Source: Flavobacterium supellecticarium
GTDB taxonomy: Bacteria; Bacteroidota; Bacteroidia; Flavobacteriales; Flavobacteriaceae
Direction: 5' to 3'
Assembly (NCBI RefSeq): GCF_004801375.1
Contig: NZ_SSNZ01000001.1
Span: 744,001-808,000 of the forward strand
DNA: 64,000 nucleotides
This document shows, one piece after another, positions 36,332-45,578 of this stretch; within the stretch, counting starts at the first letter, position 1; the number at the start of each line of letters is the position of its first letter. Under the pieces are notes generated by a model that was not told the origin of the DNA, ran no database searches, and saw only the letters and a program-made list of their open reading frames with translations. The translations under genes were made by a program, and so were the position numbers.

Positions 36332-36766
36332 TTATTCCGGTTTTTTAATAACTCGGGCAGTTTTATGGTGATACTGGTGCAGTAGTTCCATAAAGGATGT
36401 CTTTTTTAATGGTTTTACCAAATAATCATCGATAAAGTGATATTCGTTTATTTTTTCAATATCGGCAAGACTTGTCGAAGAGCTCAGGATAAAAACGGGA
36501 ATATTTTTCACATAATCCAATTCCAACCGACATACTTCATCCATAAATTCCCAACCGGTCATCTGAGGCATATTAATGTCTACAAACAACATATCCGGCC
36601 AGGTTTCACTCTTTTCTTTATTCGCCTGAAAATAATTAAGGGCCTGTAGGCCGTCTTCGAAACCGATGACCTCCGTGTGAACATCGGGAAACTTCTTTAC
36701 CATCTTACTGAAGATAAAACGAAATATCGAATCATCGTCGATAATAGCAATACGTAAATTTGTCAT
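36332..36766 (-). CDS. Single-domain response regulator (CheY-like)
   Basis: A 144-aa receiver domain only. It has the acidic pocket DDD (10-12), the phosphorylation site Asp63 in FVDINMPQMTGWEF, the Ser/Thr switch in ILSSSTS, and Lys in YLVKPLKK. With no output domain it probably relays phosphate or acts by binding. The gene is 26 bp downstream of the PAS histidine kinase gene, its likely partner. Confidence 0.92.
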   Translation of the reverse strand: MTNLRIAIIDDDSIFRFIFSKMVKKFPDVHTEVIGFEDGLQALNYFQANKEKSETWPDMLFVDINMPQMTGWEFMDEVCRLELDYVKNIPVFILSSSTSLADIEKINEYHFIDDYLVKPLKKTSFMELLHQYHHKTARVIKKPE

Positions 36767-36792
36767 ATAAAGGGTGATTTAGGGCTTACGCA

Positions 36793-38670
36793 TCAGTTGA
36801 ACTGGATATAAAAGGTACTCCCTTTATCCGGTTCGCTTTCCACATACATTCGTCCTCCCAATGACTCGATCTGATGTCTTGTCATAAAAAGTCCGATACC
36901 TTTACTGTCGTATCCGGTATGGAAGGTTTTCCTGAATTTGAATATATGGGTTCCATGTCTTTCGAGATCAATGCCTACTCCATTATCACTAACACTCAGG
37001 CAACTCTTTCCCTCTTCGACATAGGATCTGATATAAATATGTGGTTTCCTACCCGGTATGGTGTATTTTAGCGCATTACCGATCAGATTATGCAGGATAC
37101 TTTCCAGATAAATTCTGGAATAGGAAATAGCATTGATTTCAAAATTTGTTTCAATCACAGCGCTTTTAGCATAGATTTCTGCCGAAAACTGCTGAATCGT
37201 TTTTTTATAGAGTCGTTCAAAATTACATTCTTCAAAAGGGAGCGATTTACTACCTCTCACTTCGAGTATTTCAATCAATTCCTCCATAATTGCGATAAGG
37301 CCGTCACTGGACGATTGCAAGAGTTGCAAACATTCTTTTCTGTCGGCTTCATTATCGGCATGCTCAATTTCGGCAACCAACATCTGGATATTACCTGCCG
37401 GTCCTCTCAGATTATGGGCTACAATCTGATTGAACTCTTCCAATTGCCGTAGTTTGGTTTCCAGATCGATCGTGGCAATTTCCAGTTGTCTGTTATTGCG
37501 CTGTAATGTTTGGACATATTTACTGTACAATGTGATATCCTGAACCTGAGCAATAAAAAAAACGGGGCTTCCCTGTTGATTAAAAACAGTAGACATCGTG
37601 AGAAGACACCAAATATAGTGTCCTTCCTTATGGATATACCGTTTTTTGATCGTAAAACTTTCGCTTTCGAGGGATTTTAGCTTTTTTATATTTTCCTCAA
37701 CAAGCAACAGGTCATCCGGATGGGTATATTCGCAGCAACTCATTCGTGCCATTTCAGACAAGTCGTACCCCAACATCTTAATCAACGTTTTATTAACATC
37801 AATACAATGTCCTTCGGTATCGACCAAAGCCATTCCCAATCCCGAATGTAGAAATGCCTGATTAAACTTTTGTTCGTTAATCCGTACTTCTTCTTCAATT
37901 TTCATTCGGTTGGTAATATCGGTAATAATTACAGCCACTTTGCTTTTTGAAGAATAAATTGGCCTTGCCTGCATCCTGTACCACAACCCGCTATTGGTTT
38001 GAACGGGTGACTGATAGTCCATACTAAGTGATTTATTTTGGCTTAAGGAATCTTTGATCAATGCTACAAAAGAACATCCGAGTTCACCAGGAAACAGCGC
38101 TTCCAGATTTTTTCCCAGAAAAAGAGAAGGCTCGTAGAAAAGTTGGTCTTTATCGTTTGTCCAGCAATTTAGGATTACCCCGGTAGCACTTACCTCAAAA
38201 ATCATATCATCTATAGAAGCCAAAAGCGCATCCAACTGATTTTTCCGCTTCTCTAATTTTTGACTTTTCGTTACAATTTCTGTCACATCAAAAAAGCTAA
38301 TTATGACATATTTCAGATCTGAAATCGGCATCATCTGTGTGCTAACAGACAACCAGGTGAGTGGTTTCATTTCTATAGCCACTCCCAACAGCTTATTTTC
38401 AATGGTTTTTCCGTATTGTAATGTAACCGAAAACGGTAACTCTTTTTTATCCAGTGGCGTGCTGTCTTCGTCATAAGAAAGTCGAAACAACTCAAAGCAA
38501 CTTCTGCCCTGATAGATTTTCTCGTCAAGGCCAAAAGCTACAAGAGCATTTTTATTTGCCCGAACAATGTTTCCTTCAAAATCTACAATAAATACACCTT
38601 CTTTTCCGATACGCTGCATATTGTTCAATAGCGCATCGTTCCACATATTCTGAAGTTTCGCTGAATGCAT
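36793..38670 (-). CDS. Multi-PAS sensor histidine kinase
   Basis: A 625-aa soluble kinase with no evident membrane helix. Three PAS domains occupy roughly residues 8-125, 140-260 and 265-385 (the last has a PAC end IAQVQDITLYSKYVQ). A DHp helix has His in VAHNLRGPAGNIQML (about 412). The ATPase domain has the N-box NLIGNALKYT, the G1 box SVSDNGVGIDL, and GSKGIGLF-like YDSKGIGLFMTRHQIESLGGRM. The following response regulator gene is the likely target. Cytoplasmic PAS sensing of redox or ligands is an inference. Confidence 0.92.
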   Translation of the reverse strand: MHSAKLQNMWNDALLNNMQRIGKEGVFIVDFEGNIVRANKNALVAFGLDEKIYQGRSCFELFRLSYDEDSTPLDKKELPFSVTLQYGKTIENKLLGVAIEMKPLTWLSVSTQMMPISDLKYVIISFFDVTEIVTKSQKLEKRKNQLDALLASIDDMIFEVSATGVILNCWTNDKDQLFYEPSLFLGKNLEALFPGELGCSFVALIKDSLSQNKSLSMDYQSPVQTNSGLWYRMQARPIYSSKSKVAVIITDITNRMKIEEEVRINEQKFNQAFLHSGLGMALVDTEGHCIDVNKTLIKMLGYDLSEMARMSCCEYTHPDDLLLVEENIKKLKSLESESFTIKKRYIHKEGHYIWCLLTMSTVFNQQGSPVFFIAQVQDITLYSKYVQTLQRNNRQLEIATIDLETKLRQLEEFNQIVAHNLRGPAGNIQMLVAEIEHADNEADRKECLQLLQSSSDGLIAIMEELIEILEVRGSKSLPFEECNFERLYKKTIQQFSAEIYAKSAVIETNFEINAISYSRIYLESILHNLIGNALKYTIPGRKPHIYIRSYVEEGKSCLSVSDNGVGIDLERHGTHIFKFRKTFHTGYDSKGIGLFMTRHQIESLGGRMYVESEPDKGSTFYIQFN

Positions 38671-39120
38671 ATCTCATTTTTTTAATTAACAAACTACCGA
38701 CAGTCTAAAATAAAGTAAATCTCCTTTTGAAAACAAACATTGTGACCACTGACTTCATTTTATCTTATCTATCCGTATACTGTACAAGATTCAAGTCTCC
38801 AAACTCAATTCCGGATGCTTTCCCTAGTAGGCGAAAGATACATTTTTAATTGCTTAAGACATTTGATCCTGTCAACTATTTCCGATAAACTTTCGAACAT
38901 TTGAGGCATTTGTTAGCATTCTGAATGTGTATTTTTTAATCTGATCGTTAATTTACCTTATATATTGGTTCATTCTCCTATTCCAATTTAAGGATAAAAA
39001 CCTATTAATCAACATACTGTTTTTATTTTTTCAGGTTTTGATATTTTTAGGATAAATGCTTCTTATTGCCATGATGAGATACAGAATTTATTCGTAAAAT
39101 TGAGCCTTACCAAACCTAAT
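38671..39120. other. Intergenic region between divergent sensor genes
   Basis: This 450-bp AT-rich region must contain the promoters of the kinase (minus) and the membrane PAS protein (plus), but no good TAnnTTTG pair stands out. I see no RNA gene, repeat or further coding sequence in it. Confidence 0.5.
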
Positions 39121-40428
39121 ATGAGAACAAGCGCTTCCTCTATGATCAAACTCCTCGAAAAATCGTGGAGAAGCTACTCCGTTTTTATAAACAGAGGAAC
39201 GCATACCGGGAAGAAATATCCGAACAGAAATGAAATGTGGAAAGATCGTTTTTTCACACAAATCATAAAATTTGCGGTACCAACCGGTATCATTGCACTA
39301 ATTCCGAGTATTATACTCGAATGCTTACATCATAGTTATCTGACCGCCATAACCGATCTGGCGGCATTTACATGTATAGTACTAATCGTTTTACATAAAA
39401 AACTGGACATTCGGTTTAAAAAACTTTTTGGTGTTACGATAATGCTCACTTTCTCGATTATAAAAATCGTAACCCTGCATTCGCTAATGTTCGGAACGGT
39501 CTTCCTTCTATTGCTCAGTGTATTTGTTACGCTTTTGTTTTCAAAAAAAATGGCCTACTTGTCGGTTGCCGTCAATGCCATAATCTGTCTCATATTTGGT
39601 ATTGCCTTATACGAAGGATTTCCGGTAAATCGGCTTGAATTAATGAACGACAACATTCCGGATCGATGGGTTTTATACTCCTTTAATTTTATATTTTCGA
39701 ATCTGGTTATGGTAGCCGTTATTTTATATATCATCCGCGGTTTCGAAAAAACCATTTTAAAATCGGAAAACCTATATCAGAAACTCCGTCTGGAAATTCA
39801 GGAAAAGATTAATCGGGAAAATCTATTGGAAGATGCCGTAACCCACTATAAAAGCCTGTTTATTTTTAATCCGTTACCGATGCTCATTTATGACCCGCAA
39901 AGCCTCCGGATGCTTCATGTAAATAAAAGTGCCGTAGACTGTTACGGATACAGCATTAAGGAGCTTCTCAATATGAAAATAACGGATCTTATACGCTGTG
40001 ATGAAGCGGTTTTCCGAAATAAAATACGCCAGGATTACGTACACCAACGGGACGAACATTACTGTAAAAAGGGAAACCGCATTCAGGTCGACATCAATGC
40101 CAGTAACATCCGCCTTAACGGTACCTGGGTACGACTCGCTATTGTGAGAGACATTACTTCGGAAGCCGAATATATTACCGCTATTGAACAAAAGAATGAA
40201 AAACTCCGGGAAATTGCGCATCTGCAATCCCATGTTATCCGCAATCCATTATCCCGGATTATGGGAATCACCGAACTGATCAAATCTGATCCTGTCGAAG
40301 GTTCTGAATTAGAGGAACTCCTCTTTTACCTAAACCATTCTGCCGAAGAACTCGACATCGTTGTGGCTCAAATTGTAAAACAAACCGAAATGGAAATAAG
40401 AACCTCTTTAAACCTAAAAAAGGATTGA
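39121..40428 (+). CDS. Membrane PAS protein with DHp-like helix but no kinase ATPase
   Basis: A 435-aa protein. Six hydrophobic helices (about residues 55-205) are followed by a coiled coil, a PAS domain (about 240-350, with PMLIYDPQSLRMLHVNKSAVDCYGYS and a PAC-like IVRDITSEAEYI), and a DHp-like helix with His in AHLQSHVIRNPLSRIMGITELI (about 370). No HATPase domain follows; the protein ends 55 residues later. Same domain logic as the GAF-DHp-PAS protein at 28205. The ATG at 39121 is preferred over an upstream TTG; an ATG near 39235 (MWKDRFF) is also possible. Confidence 0.82.
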   Translation: MRTSASSMIKLLEKSWRSYSVFINRGTHTGKKYPNRNEMWKDRFFTQIIKFAVPTGIIALIPSIILECLHHSYLTAITDLAAFTCIVLIVLHKKLDIRFKKLFGVTIMLTFSIIKIVTLHSLMFGTVFLLLLSVFVTLLFSKKMAYLSVAVNAIICLIFGIALYEGFPVNRLELMNDNIPDRWVLYSFNFIFSNLVMVAVILYIIRGFEKTILKSENLYQKLRLEIQEKINRENLLEDAVTHYKSLFIFNPLPMLIYDPQSLRMLHVNKSAVDCYGYSIKELLNMKITDLIRCDEAVFRNKIRQDYVHQRDEHYCKKGNRIQVDINASNIRLNGTWVRLAIVRDITSEAEYITAIEQKNEKLREIAHLQSHVIRNPLSRIMGITELIKSDPVEGSELEELLFYLNHSAEELDIVVAQIVKQTEMEIRTSLNLKKD

Positions 40429-40557
40429 TTTAGTAACGATTTTCTTTTTAATTATCCAAACAGCACCGGAAAACAGGCCTAAATGCCGACTCAAAACTAT
40501 AAATTTCCTTATATTGCTATCCAATAACGTACTGCATAAACAGTTCGTTTTAAACAG

Positions 40558-41367
40558 ATGAAACAACTCAAAACAGGACAATTTTTCGGTGCAACCAACA
40601 GTCACCTGGAATGGAAAGGCCTCACCATTACCGATACCGAGTATACCCATGAAAAAGTAGACTGGCATTACCACGAAAAGCCCTATTTTACATTTATCAT
40701 TCAGGGAAAAGTGCTGGAAGGCAACCGGAAAGAAATCTATGAATGTACAGCGGGTTCGCTGCTTTTTCATAATTGGGATGATGCGCATTACAATAAAAAA
40801 CCACCCGGATTTACCCGCGGATTTCATATCGAAATAGCACAACACTGGCTGGAGCAGTTCGATTTGTCGCTCGACAGTCTACAGGGAAGTATTGCCGTAA
40901 AAAATCCGGATGTAAAACTATTGTTCTACAAACTTTTTTATGAAAGTAAAATCCATGATAACGCCAGTCATTTGGCAACCGACACGCTTCTTGTTGACGT
41001 ATTGGAAAACATCAAAGGTCAAAATAAAACCGTTTATTCCGCACGTCCCGATTGGATAAAACCACTACAGGAAATATTACATGAGGATACGCTCCAAAGT
41101 CTTTCCCTTTCACAGCTTTCGGGCCTTTTAGGAATTCATCCTGTTCATATTTCCCGTTATTTCCCTAAATATTTTGGTTGTTCTCTTGGCAACTATATCC
41201 GGAAGTTAAAAGTGAAAAAATCGCTTGCCTTACTACCGGACAAATACAAATCACTTACGGACATTGCTTTGGATTCCGGCTTTTCCGATCAAAGTCATTT
41301 TATCCGCTGTTTTAAAGAAAATATGGGAATAACGCCGTTGGCTTTCCGCAAACGAATGCATTTCTGA
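40558..41367 (+). CDS. AraC-family transcriptional regulator
   Basis: A 269-aa regulator. The N-terminal cupin-like sensing domain has HEKVDWHYHEKPYFTFIIQG (about 30-50). The C-terminal pair of helix-turn-helix motifs covers about residues 170-269 (LSLSQLSGLLGIHPVHISRYFPKYFG and SLTDIALDSGFSDQSHFIRCFKENMGITP). It lies 73 bp upstream of a serine hydrolase gene on the same strand and may control it; this is inferred from position. Confidence 0.92.
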   Translation: MKQLKTGQFFGATNSHLEWKGLTITDTEYTHEKVDWHYHEKPYFTFIIQGKVLEGNRKEIYECTAGSLLFHNWDDAHYNKKPPGFTRGFHIEIAQHWLEQFDLSLDSLQGSIAVKNPDVKLLFYKLFYESKIHDNASHLATDTLLVDVLENIKGQNKTVYSARPDWIKPLQEILHEDTLQSLSLSQLSGLLGIHPVHISRYFPKYFGCSLGNYIRKLKVKKSLALLPDKYKSLTDIALDSGFSDQSHFIRCFKENMGITPLAFRKRMHF

Positions 41368-41440
41368 TGTTAATTTCATGCTATTTTCAAAAAAACCGAT
41401 TCCTTATTTTTACAGCATAAAATCAAAAAACAAACACAGG

Positions 41441-43099
41441 ATGAAAGCATACTTTTGGTGTATGATCACTATTTTAGGATTATCGTTTAGCGTCACGGCA
41501 CAACACAACATTACCACCCCCGAAATAAATACCAATCCCCTATACCAAAAGAACATTGGAAAGTTGGTTTTCCTCTCCAAATCCATTCCATCGGAACAAC
41601 TAACAGAATCCGATTTTCTGGAATCGTTTCAGAATAGCGACGGAAATGATTTATACCTCGGTGTTTTTATGGGCAATTCGCTGGTTAATTTTCTACATAC
41701 TATAAGCCCAAATCTAACCGTTGCCGAATTAGTTCAAAGTGGAAATTTCCAGTTTTCGTTTTATGCCGACGACAAACTACTTTATACCGAAAACCTGAAT
41801 ACCGGTGCGGGAACACTTCAAAGTAAAACCAAAGGAACCACGTTTCAGATTCCGCTTATCAGCAAATCGGGTGAAGATTCCTGGGGACGGTTTTTATGGT
41901 CACGCTTCTTTTTTAACGGTGGCGGCGAAGAGGCATTGTTTTCCGGGGAACACAAACTTACGATTGAGATCCGTCCGTATCTGAAATCCGGTACAACTAT
42001 CAAAACCGGTGCATTAATCGCACAGGGAAGTCTTATCGTAACGGCTCCGATAGTTTCATTATCTGAAAATCAGATTGCTATTCAGAAAATCGCCCCAAAA
42101 AGCGACTGGCCATTGGCAACCGCTACCTACGACACTACTACGATCCGCCTTTTAAACCAAAAAATTCAGGAAAAACGTTTTAAAGACATCACCAGTATTG
42201 TCGTAATCCAAAACGGAAAATTAGCGCTCGAAGAATATTTTAACGGTAGCGATCGCAACACCCTTCACAACACCCGATCGGTTGGAAAATCCTTTGCTTC
42301 CACCCTTATGGGAATGGCCATACGGGATGGTTATATTAAAAACGAAAATCAAACTCTGAATCCGTTTTACAAGCTAAAAGACTTTGCGCACTATTCTATT
42401 TCAAAAAACAACGTCACCTTAAAAAGTTTACTTACGATGAGTTCCGGTTTTGACGGATCGGATCAGAATCCGGATTCGCCAGGCAACGAAGAAAACATGT
42501 ATCCTACGGATAATTGGGTTAAATTCGCATTGGATCTTCCAATGGATTCCGAAAAACAAATCGGAAAAAACTGGGATTATTTTACAGCCGGAGTAGTCCT
42601 TTTGGGTGATATTCTAAACCAAAGGGTGCCTAAAGGACTGGAATCCTACGCTGCGACCAAACTATTCAATCCACTGGGAATTAAAAGCTACCAATGGCAA
42701 TACACCCCTCAAAACGTAGCCAACACGGCTGGCGGCTTACAATTGCGAACGTTGGATCTGGCACGCTACGGACAATTATATGCCAACAAAGGTTTGTGGA
42801 ATGGCAAACAACTGCTTCCAAAAGAATGGGTTGAAAAAAGTTTTACCAATTATTTCCCGGAAGATTCCAACACACCGGGATACGGTTATCTGTTCTGGAA
42901 AGAAAACTTTACGGTAAAAGGAAAAAATTATGACGCCTTTGCCTGTAGCGGAAATGGCGGTAATAAAGTCTATATTTTTCAAAACGTTCCTCTTGTGATT
43001 GTTATTACCGCAACGGCCTACAACAAACCCTACGCCCATCCGCAGGTGCGCCGGATGATGCAGGAATTCTTATTACCGGCTCTAATCGCAGAACAATAA
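41441..43099 (+). CDS. Secreted serine hydrolase (beta-lactamase/DD-peptidase superfamily)
   Basis: A 552-aa protein with a signal peptide ending VTAQ (about residue 20). A beta-sandwich-like N-terminal region of about 200 residues is followed by a class C beta-lactamase-type domain. The SxxK motif is SVGKS (TRSVGKSFASTLMG), followed by a YxN-like YF position (NWDYFTAGVVLLG) and a C-terminal GNGG block. The ATG at 41441 is chosen because it begins the signal peptide; an in-frame ATG at 41378 would add 21 residues. Substrate unknown; esterase or peptidase activity are more likely than beta-lactam resistance. Confidence 0.88.
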   Translation: MKAYFWCMITILGLSFSVTAQHNITTPEINTNPLYQKNIGKLVFLSKSIPSEQLTESDFLESFQNSDGNDLYLGVFMGNSLVNFLHTISPNLTVAELVQSGNFQFSFYADDKLLYTENLNTGAGTLQSKTKGTTFQIPLISKSGEDSWGRFLWSRFFFNGGGEEALFSGEHKLTIEIRPYLKSGTTIKTGALIAQGSLIVTAPIVSLSENQIAIQKIAPKSDWPLATATYDTTTIRLLNQKIQEKRFKDITSIVVIQNGKLALEEYFNGSDRNTLHNTRSVGKSFASTLMGMAIRDGYIKNENQTLNPFYKLKDFAHYSISKNNVTLKSLLTMSSGFDGSDQNPDSPGNEENMYPTDNWVKFALDLPMDSEKQIGKNWDYFTAGVVLLGDILNQRVPKGLESYAATKLFNPLGIKSYQWQYTPQNVANTAGGLQLRTLDLARYGQLYANKGLWNGKQLLPKEWVEKSFTNYFPEDSNTPGYGYLFWKENFTVKGKNYDAFACSGNGGNKVYIFQNVPLVIVITATAYNKPYAHPQVRRMMQEFLLPALIAEQ

Positions 43100-43249
43100 C
43101 ACTATTCTAAAACCGATCGATAAAAAAGTAATTATCAGGTGTCGCATCCGGTATAGGAATACAAAACGAACGATAAACATCCGATCGCAATAGTGCTAAA
43201 AATACTAGCGTGAAAAAATGTAATTGCGATCACTATTAAAACTCTTTTA

Positions 43250-43281
43250 TGATTCCGGATTTTGCAAAAATCCGGAATCAT
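43250..43281. terminator. Perfect palindromic hairpin between convergent genes
   Basis: ATGATTCCGGATTTT-GCA-AAAATCCGGAATCAT: a 15-bp stem with a 3-nt loop between the convergent hydrolase and outer-membrane genes. T-runs are weak on both sides, but position and stability suggest a two-way terminator. Confidence 0.65.
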
Positions 43282-43284
43282 CTA

Positions 43285-43862
43285 TTAATCCTCTAGTGGA
43301 AAAGAAAGTCCAAATGCCGCACCACCGGAATCTTGTCTTACCGATTCATGTAAATAATAGGCGAATTTTATTTCGACATTATGTTTACGCCCTAATGCCA
43401 ATCCTAATGAAAAAGGAACGTGCATTAGTAATCCATTTTTACTATAATGATCCGCTTTAGTATGGGTATAAAAAGAACCCAAAGAAACTCCCACACCCAC
43501 TTCGATAAATGGTGCGACATACGGGATAGGTGCTGCAAGCCGAACCTTGGTTCCCAATAACGCAGTATTGGCTTTAAGGTTGTATTCTTCCTGATTTACA
43601 TCTTTTTCTTCCGATCTGGCCTTAGCAATCACCACCCCGGCATAGGGAATTACACCAAACCAACTACGCGGACACCAAACGTATTCGCCCTGAGCATAAA
43701 ATCCTGAACCTGTTGTCATTCTGGTTTCCTGATCGTAAGGAGATACGATCCCAAGTCCTACAGAAGCATTTATAAATTTCCCTTTATTGGTTTGTGCAAA
43801 TACCGGATGCAATGCTATTCCGGAAAATAAAAAAGACTAATCGCAAAATACAATTGTTTCAT
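43285..43862 (-). CDS. Outer-membrane beta-barrel-like protein, frameshifted in its signal peptide
   Basis: The body (43812 down to 43285, about 175 aa) is a small barrel-like protein with alternating strands and a final Phe-rich strand (AAFGLSFPLED). Upstream, an ATG at 43862 begins MKQLYFAISLF, a good signal peptide start, but it meets a stop after 15 codons. Adding one T to the six-T run (minus strand, 43834-43829) would restore MKQLYFAISLFLFSGIALHP and join the body at its cleavage site VFAQ. The run is therefore either a phase-variable switch, a true inactivating mutation, or an assembly error. Confidence 0.75.
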
Positions 43863-44078
43863 TACTGGCTTAAAATTTTAGCTGGCAAACTTAGATAAAT
43901 TTAAAGAATTACTTGGTGACATTAGCCGTAAAAGATTATTATTGTCTACTCACAATTCGTAAAAGGCCCTTAGATGGAGCCAACACGCTTGAACCATGTA
44001 GCATACTTTTTTTCAAAAAACGCAAGACCATCTGCTCGGATTTTTTTTGGATCAATACAATAGATGATCATTCAAAAC

Positions 44079-44108
44079 TTGTTTTTTCTCTATTAAAAGA
44101 TATATTTG
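44079..44108 (+). promoter_or_regulatory. Promoter of the CPBP protease gene
   Basis: TTG (44079-44081), 19 bp, then TATATTTG (44101-44108): a consensus-like Bacteroidota promoter 30 bp before the start codon. Confidence 0.7.
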
Positions 44109-44138
44109 CAGAAATGGAACGTTTAAAACTAAATTACG

Positions 44139-44846
44139 ATGACAGTACCGGAACAACTCAAAAAAATAAACTGGCTACGAATCCTAATGTTCTACGGAAC
44201 TATTTTAGGGGGTACTTATTTTGCACGAAAACTTCCGAATGTTCTAAACCTTCTTCTAACCCGTATTACCGACATTCCTTTTACTTTTAATTACAATCAC
44301 GGTATCGTTACACTGGTAACGGCTTTGTTATTTTATAAATTTAGCGGTGTAAAGCAGGAAATTACCCTACTGGGAAACCATAAAATCAAGAGTCTGTTAT
44401 TCCCTTTTATAGTATTACTATGCTATGCCGGATTTGGAATTAACAATACTAACGGCATTAACAGTCATCTATGGGCGTTGCTGATTTGTTCGTTTGCACT
44501 TATCTACAATTTGATGGAAGAATATGCCTGGCGTGGTTACCTGATCGAAAGTCTGGGAAATACGCATTATGTCTTGAAAAGTCTTATTTCCGGTATTTTT
44601 TGGGCGATATGGCATCTGTTAATTTTTAATAATTTTGATCAGTATGGTGGATTCTGGATTTTTCTGGCTTTCTGTATTGTTTTTGCTTTTATCCTGACAT
44701 TCGCCGTTTGGCGTACCCAATCGATACTGGTTGCCGCATCCATCCATGCTTTTATTATTCAGACCAATATGGCCGCTGTGATCTGTATTGTTGCCTTTAT
44801 ACTGTTGCTATTGACGTGGAACAAAACATTAAAACGTACGACGTAA
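44139..44846 (+). CDS. CPBP-family intramembrane metalloprotease (CAAX/Abi type)
   Basis: A 235-aa polytopic membrane protein with the CPBP motifs EEYAWRGYLIESL (EExxxR, about residue 128-140) and FWAIWHLLIF (metal-binding His). About seven hydrophobic helices. Family members cleave prenylated or other membrane substrates, or protect against self-produced bacteriocins; the role here is unknown. It is 3 bp upstream of the DUF4184 gene. Confidence 0.9.
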   Translation: MTVPEQLKKINWLRILMFYGTILGGTYFARKLPNVLNLLLTRITDIPFTFNYNHGIVTLVTALLFYKFSGVKQEITLLGNHKIKSLLFPFIVLLCYAGFGINNTNGINSHLWALLICSFALIYNLMEEYAWRGYLIESLGNTHYVLKSLISGIFWAIWHLLIFNNFDQYGGFWIFLAFCIVFAFILTFAVWRTQSILVAASIHAFIIQTNMAAVICIVAFILLLLTWNKTLKRTT

Positions 44847-44849
44847 AAA

Positions 44850-45578
44850 ATGCCTTTTACTTTTGCACACCCAGCTATCGTTTTTCCATTAACCTATCTA
44901 CCAAAAAAGTGGTTTTTTCTTACTGGACTTATAATTGGCAGTATGACGCCCGATTTTGAATATTTTTTAAGAATGCGAATTCAAAGTAATTATAGTCATT
45001 CACTTAGTGGGCATTTTTGGTTTGATTTACCTTTGGGATTAGTAATCGCATTTCTTTTTCATACTATTGTCCGAAACCAATTGTTTAACAATCTTCCAGA
45101 TTTTTTAAAATTCAGATTCTCTACTTACAAACGATTTGATTGGAATCAATACTTCAAAACGAATTGGTATGTTGTTATGATTTCTATCTTAATCGGAGCG
45201 TTATCACATATTTTTTGGGACAGTTTTACACATGATTCTGGCTATTTCGTACAAAAATTTTCAATATTAACAGAGACTATTTACATATTTGGCACACAAA
45301 TTCCCGTATTGAAAATCGCTCAGCATACAAGTACCTTATTAGGTATCGGTACAATTGTAGTAGTACTATATAAACTACCATTAACCAAAATTGAAAAAAG
45401 TAAAATCAATCCCAAATACTGGATAGTAGTAACTACATTGTCATCACTAATAATCTTAATACGGTTTATTAGCGGACTTGAATTAAAAGAATATGGTAAC
45501 GTAATTGTTACGACAATAACTGCATTATTAATTTCATTAATTGTGACACCATTGATCCTAAAATCAAAAACAAATTAA
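44850..45578 (+). CDS. DUF4184-family membrane protein
   Basis: A 242-aa membrane protein starting MPFTFAHPAIVFPL with GSMTPDFEYFL, YSHSLSGHFWFDLP and IGALSHIFWDSFTHD. These His/Asp-rich motifs define DUF4184 and resemble the YdjM-type metal hydrolases. About six membrane helices. It is noticeably more AT-rich than its neighbours. It follows the CPBP gene and ends with a 4-bp overlap against a convergent gene. Confidence 0.88.
   Translation: MPFTFAHPAIVFPLTYLPKKWFFLTGLIIGSMTPDFEYFLRMRIQSNYSHSLSGHFWFDLPLGLVIAFLFHTIVRNQLFNNLPDFLKFRFSTYKRFDWNQYFKTNWYVVMISILIGALSHIFWDSFTHDSGYFVQKFSILTETIYIFGTQIPVLKIAQHTSTLLGIGTIVVVLYKLPLTKIEKSKINPKYWIVVTTLSSLIILIRFISGLELKEYGNVIVTTITALLISLIVTPLILKSKTN

Noticed and set aside
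41441..43099. Beta-lactamase-like enzyme as a resistance gene
   Set aside because: Its long N-terminal extension and weak YxN-like position fit the broad serine hydrolase group rather than a true class C beta-lactamase.
43913..44290. A 125-codon plus-strand frame upstream of the CPBP protease gene
   Set aside because: It spans the protease promoter and overlaps the CPBP start in another frame; no signal or domain is visible.
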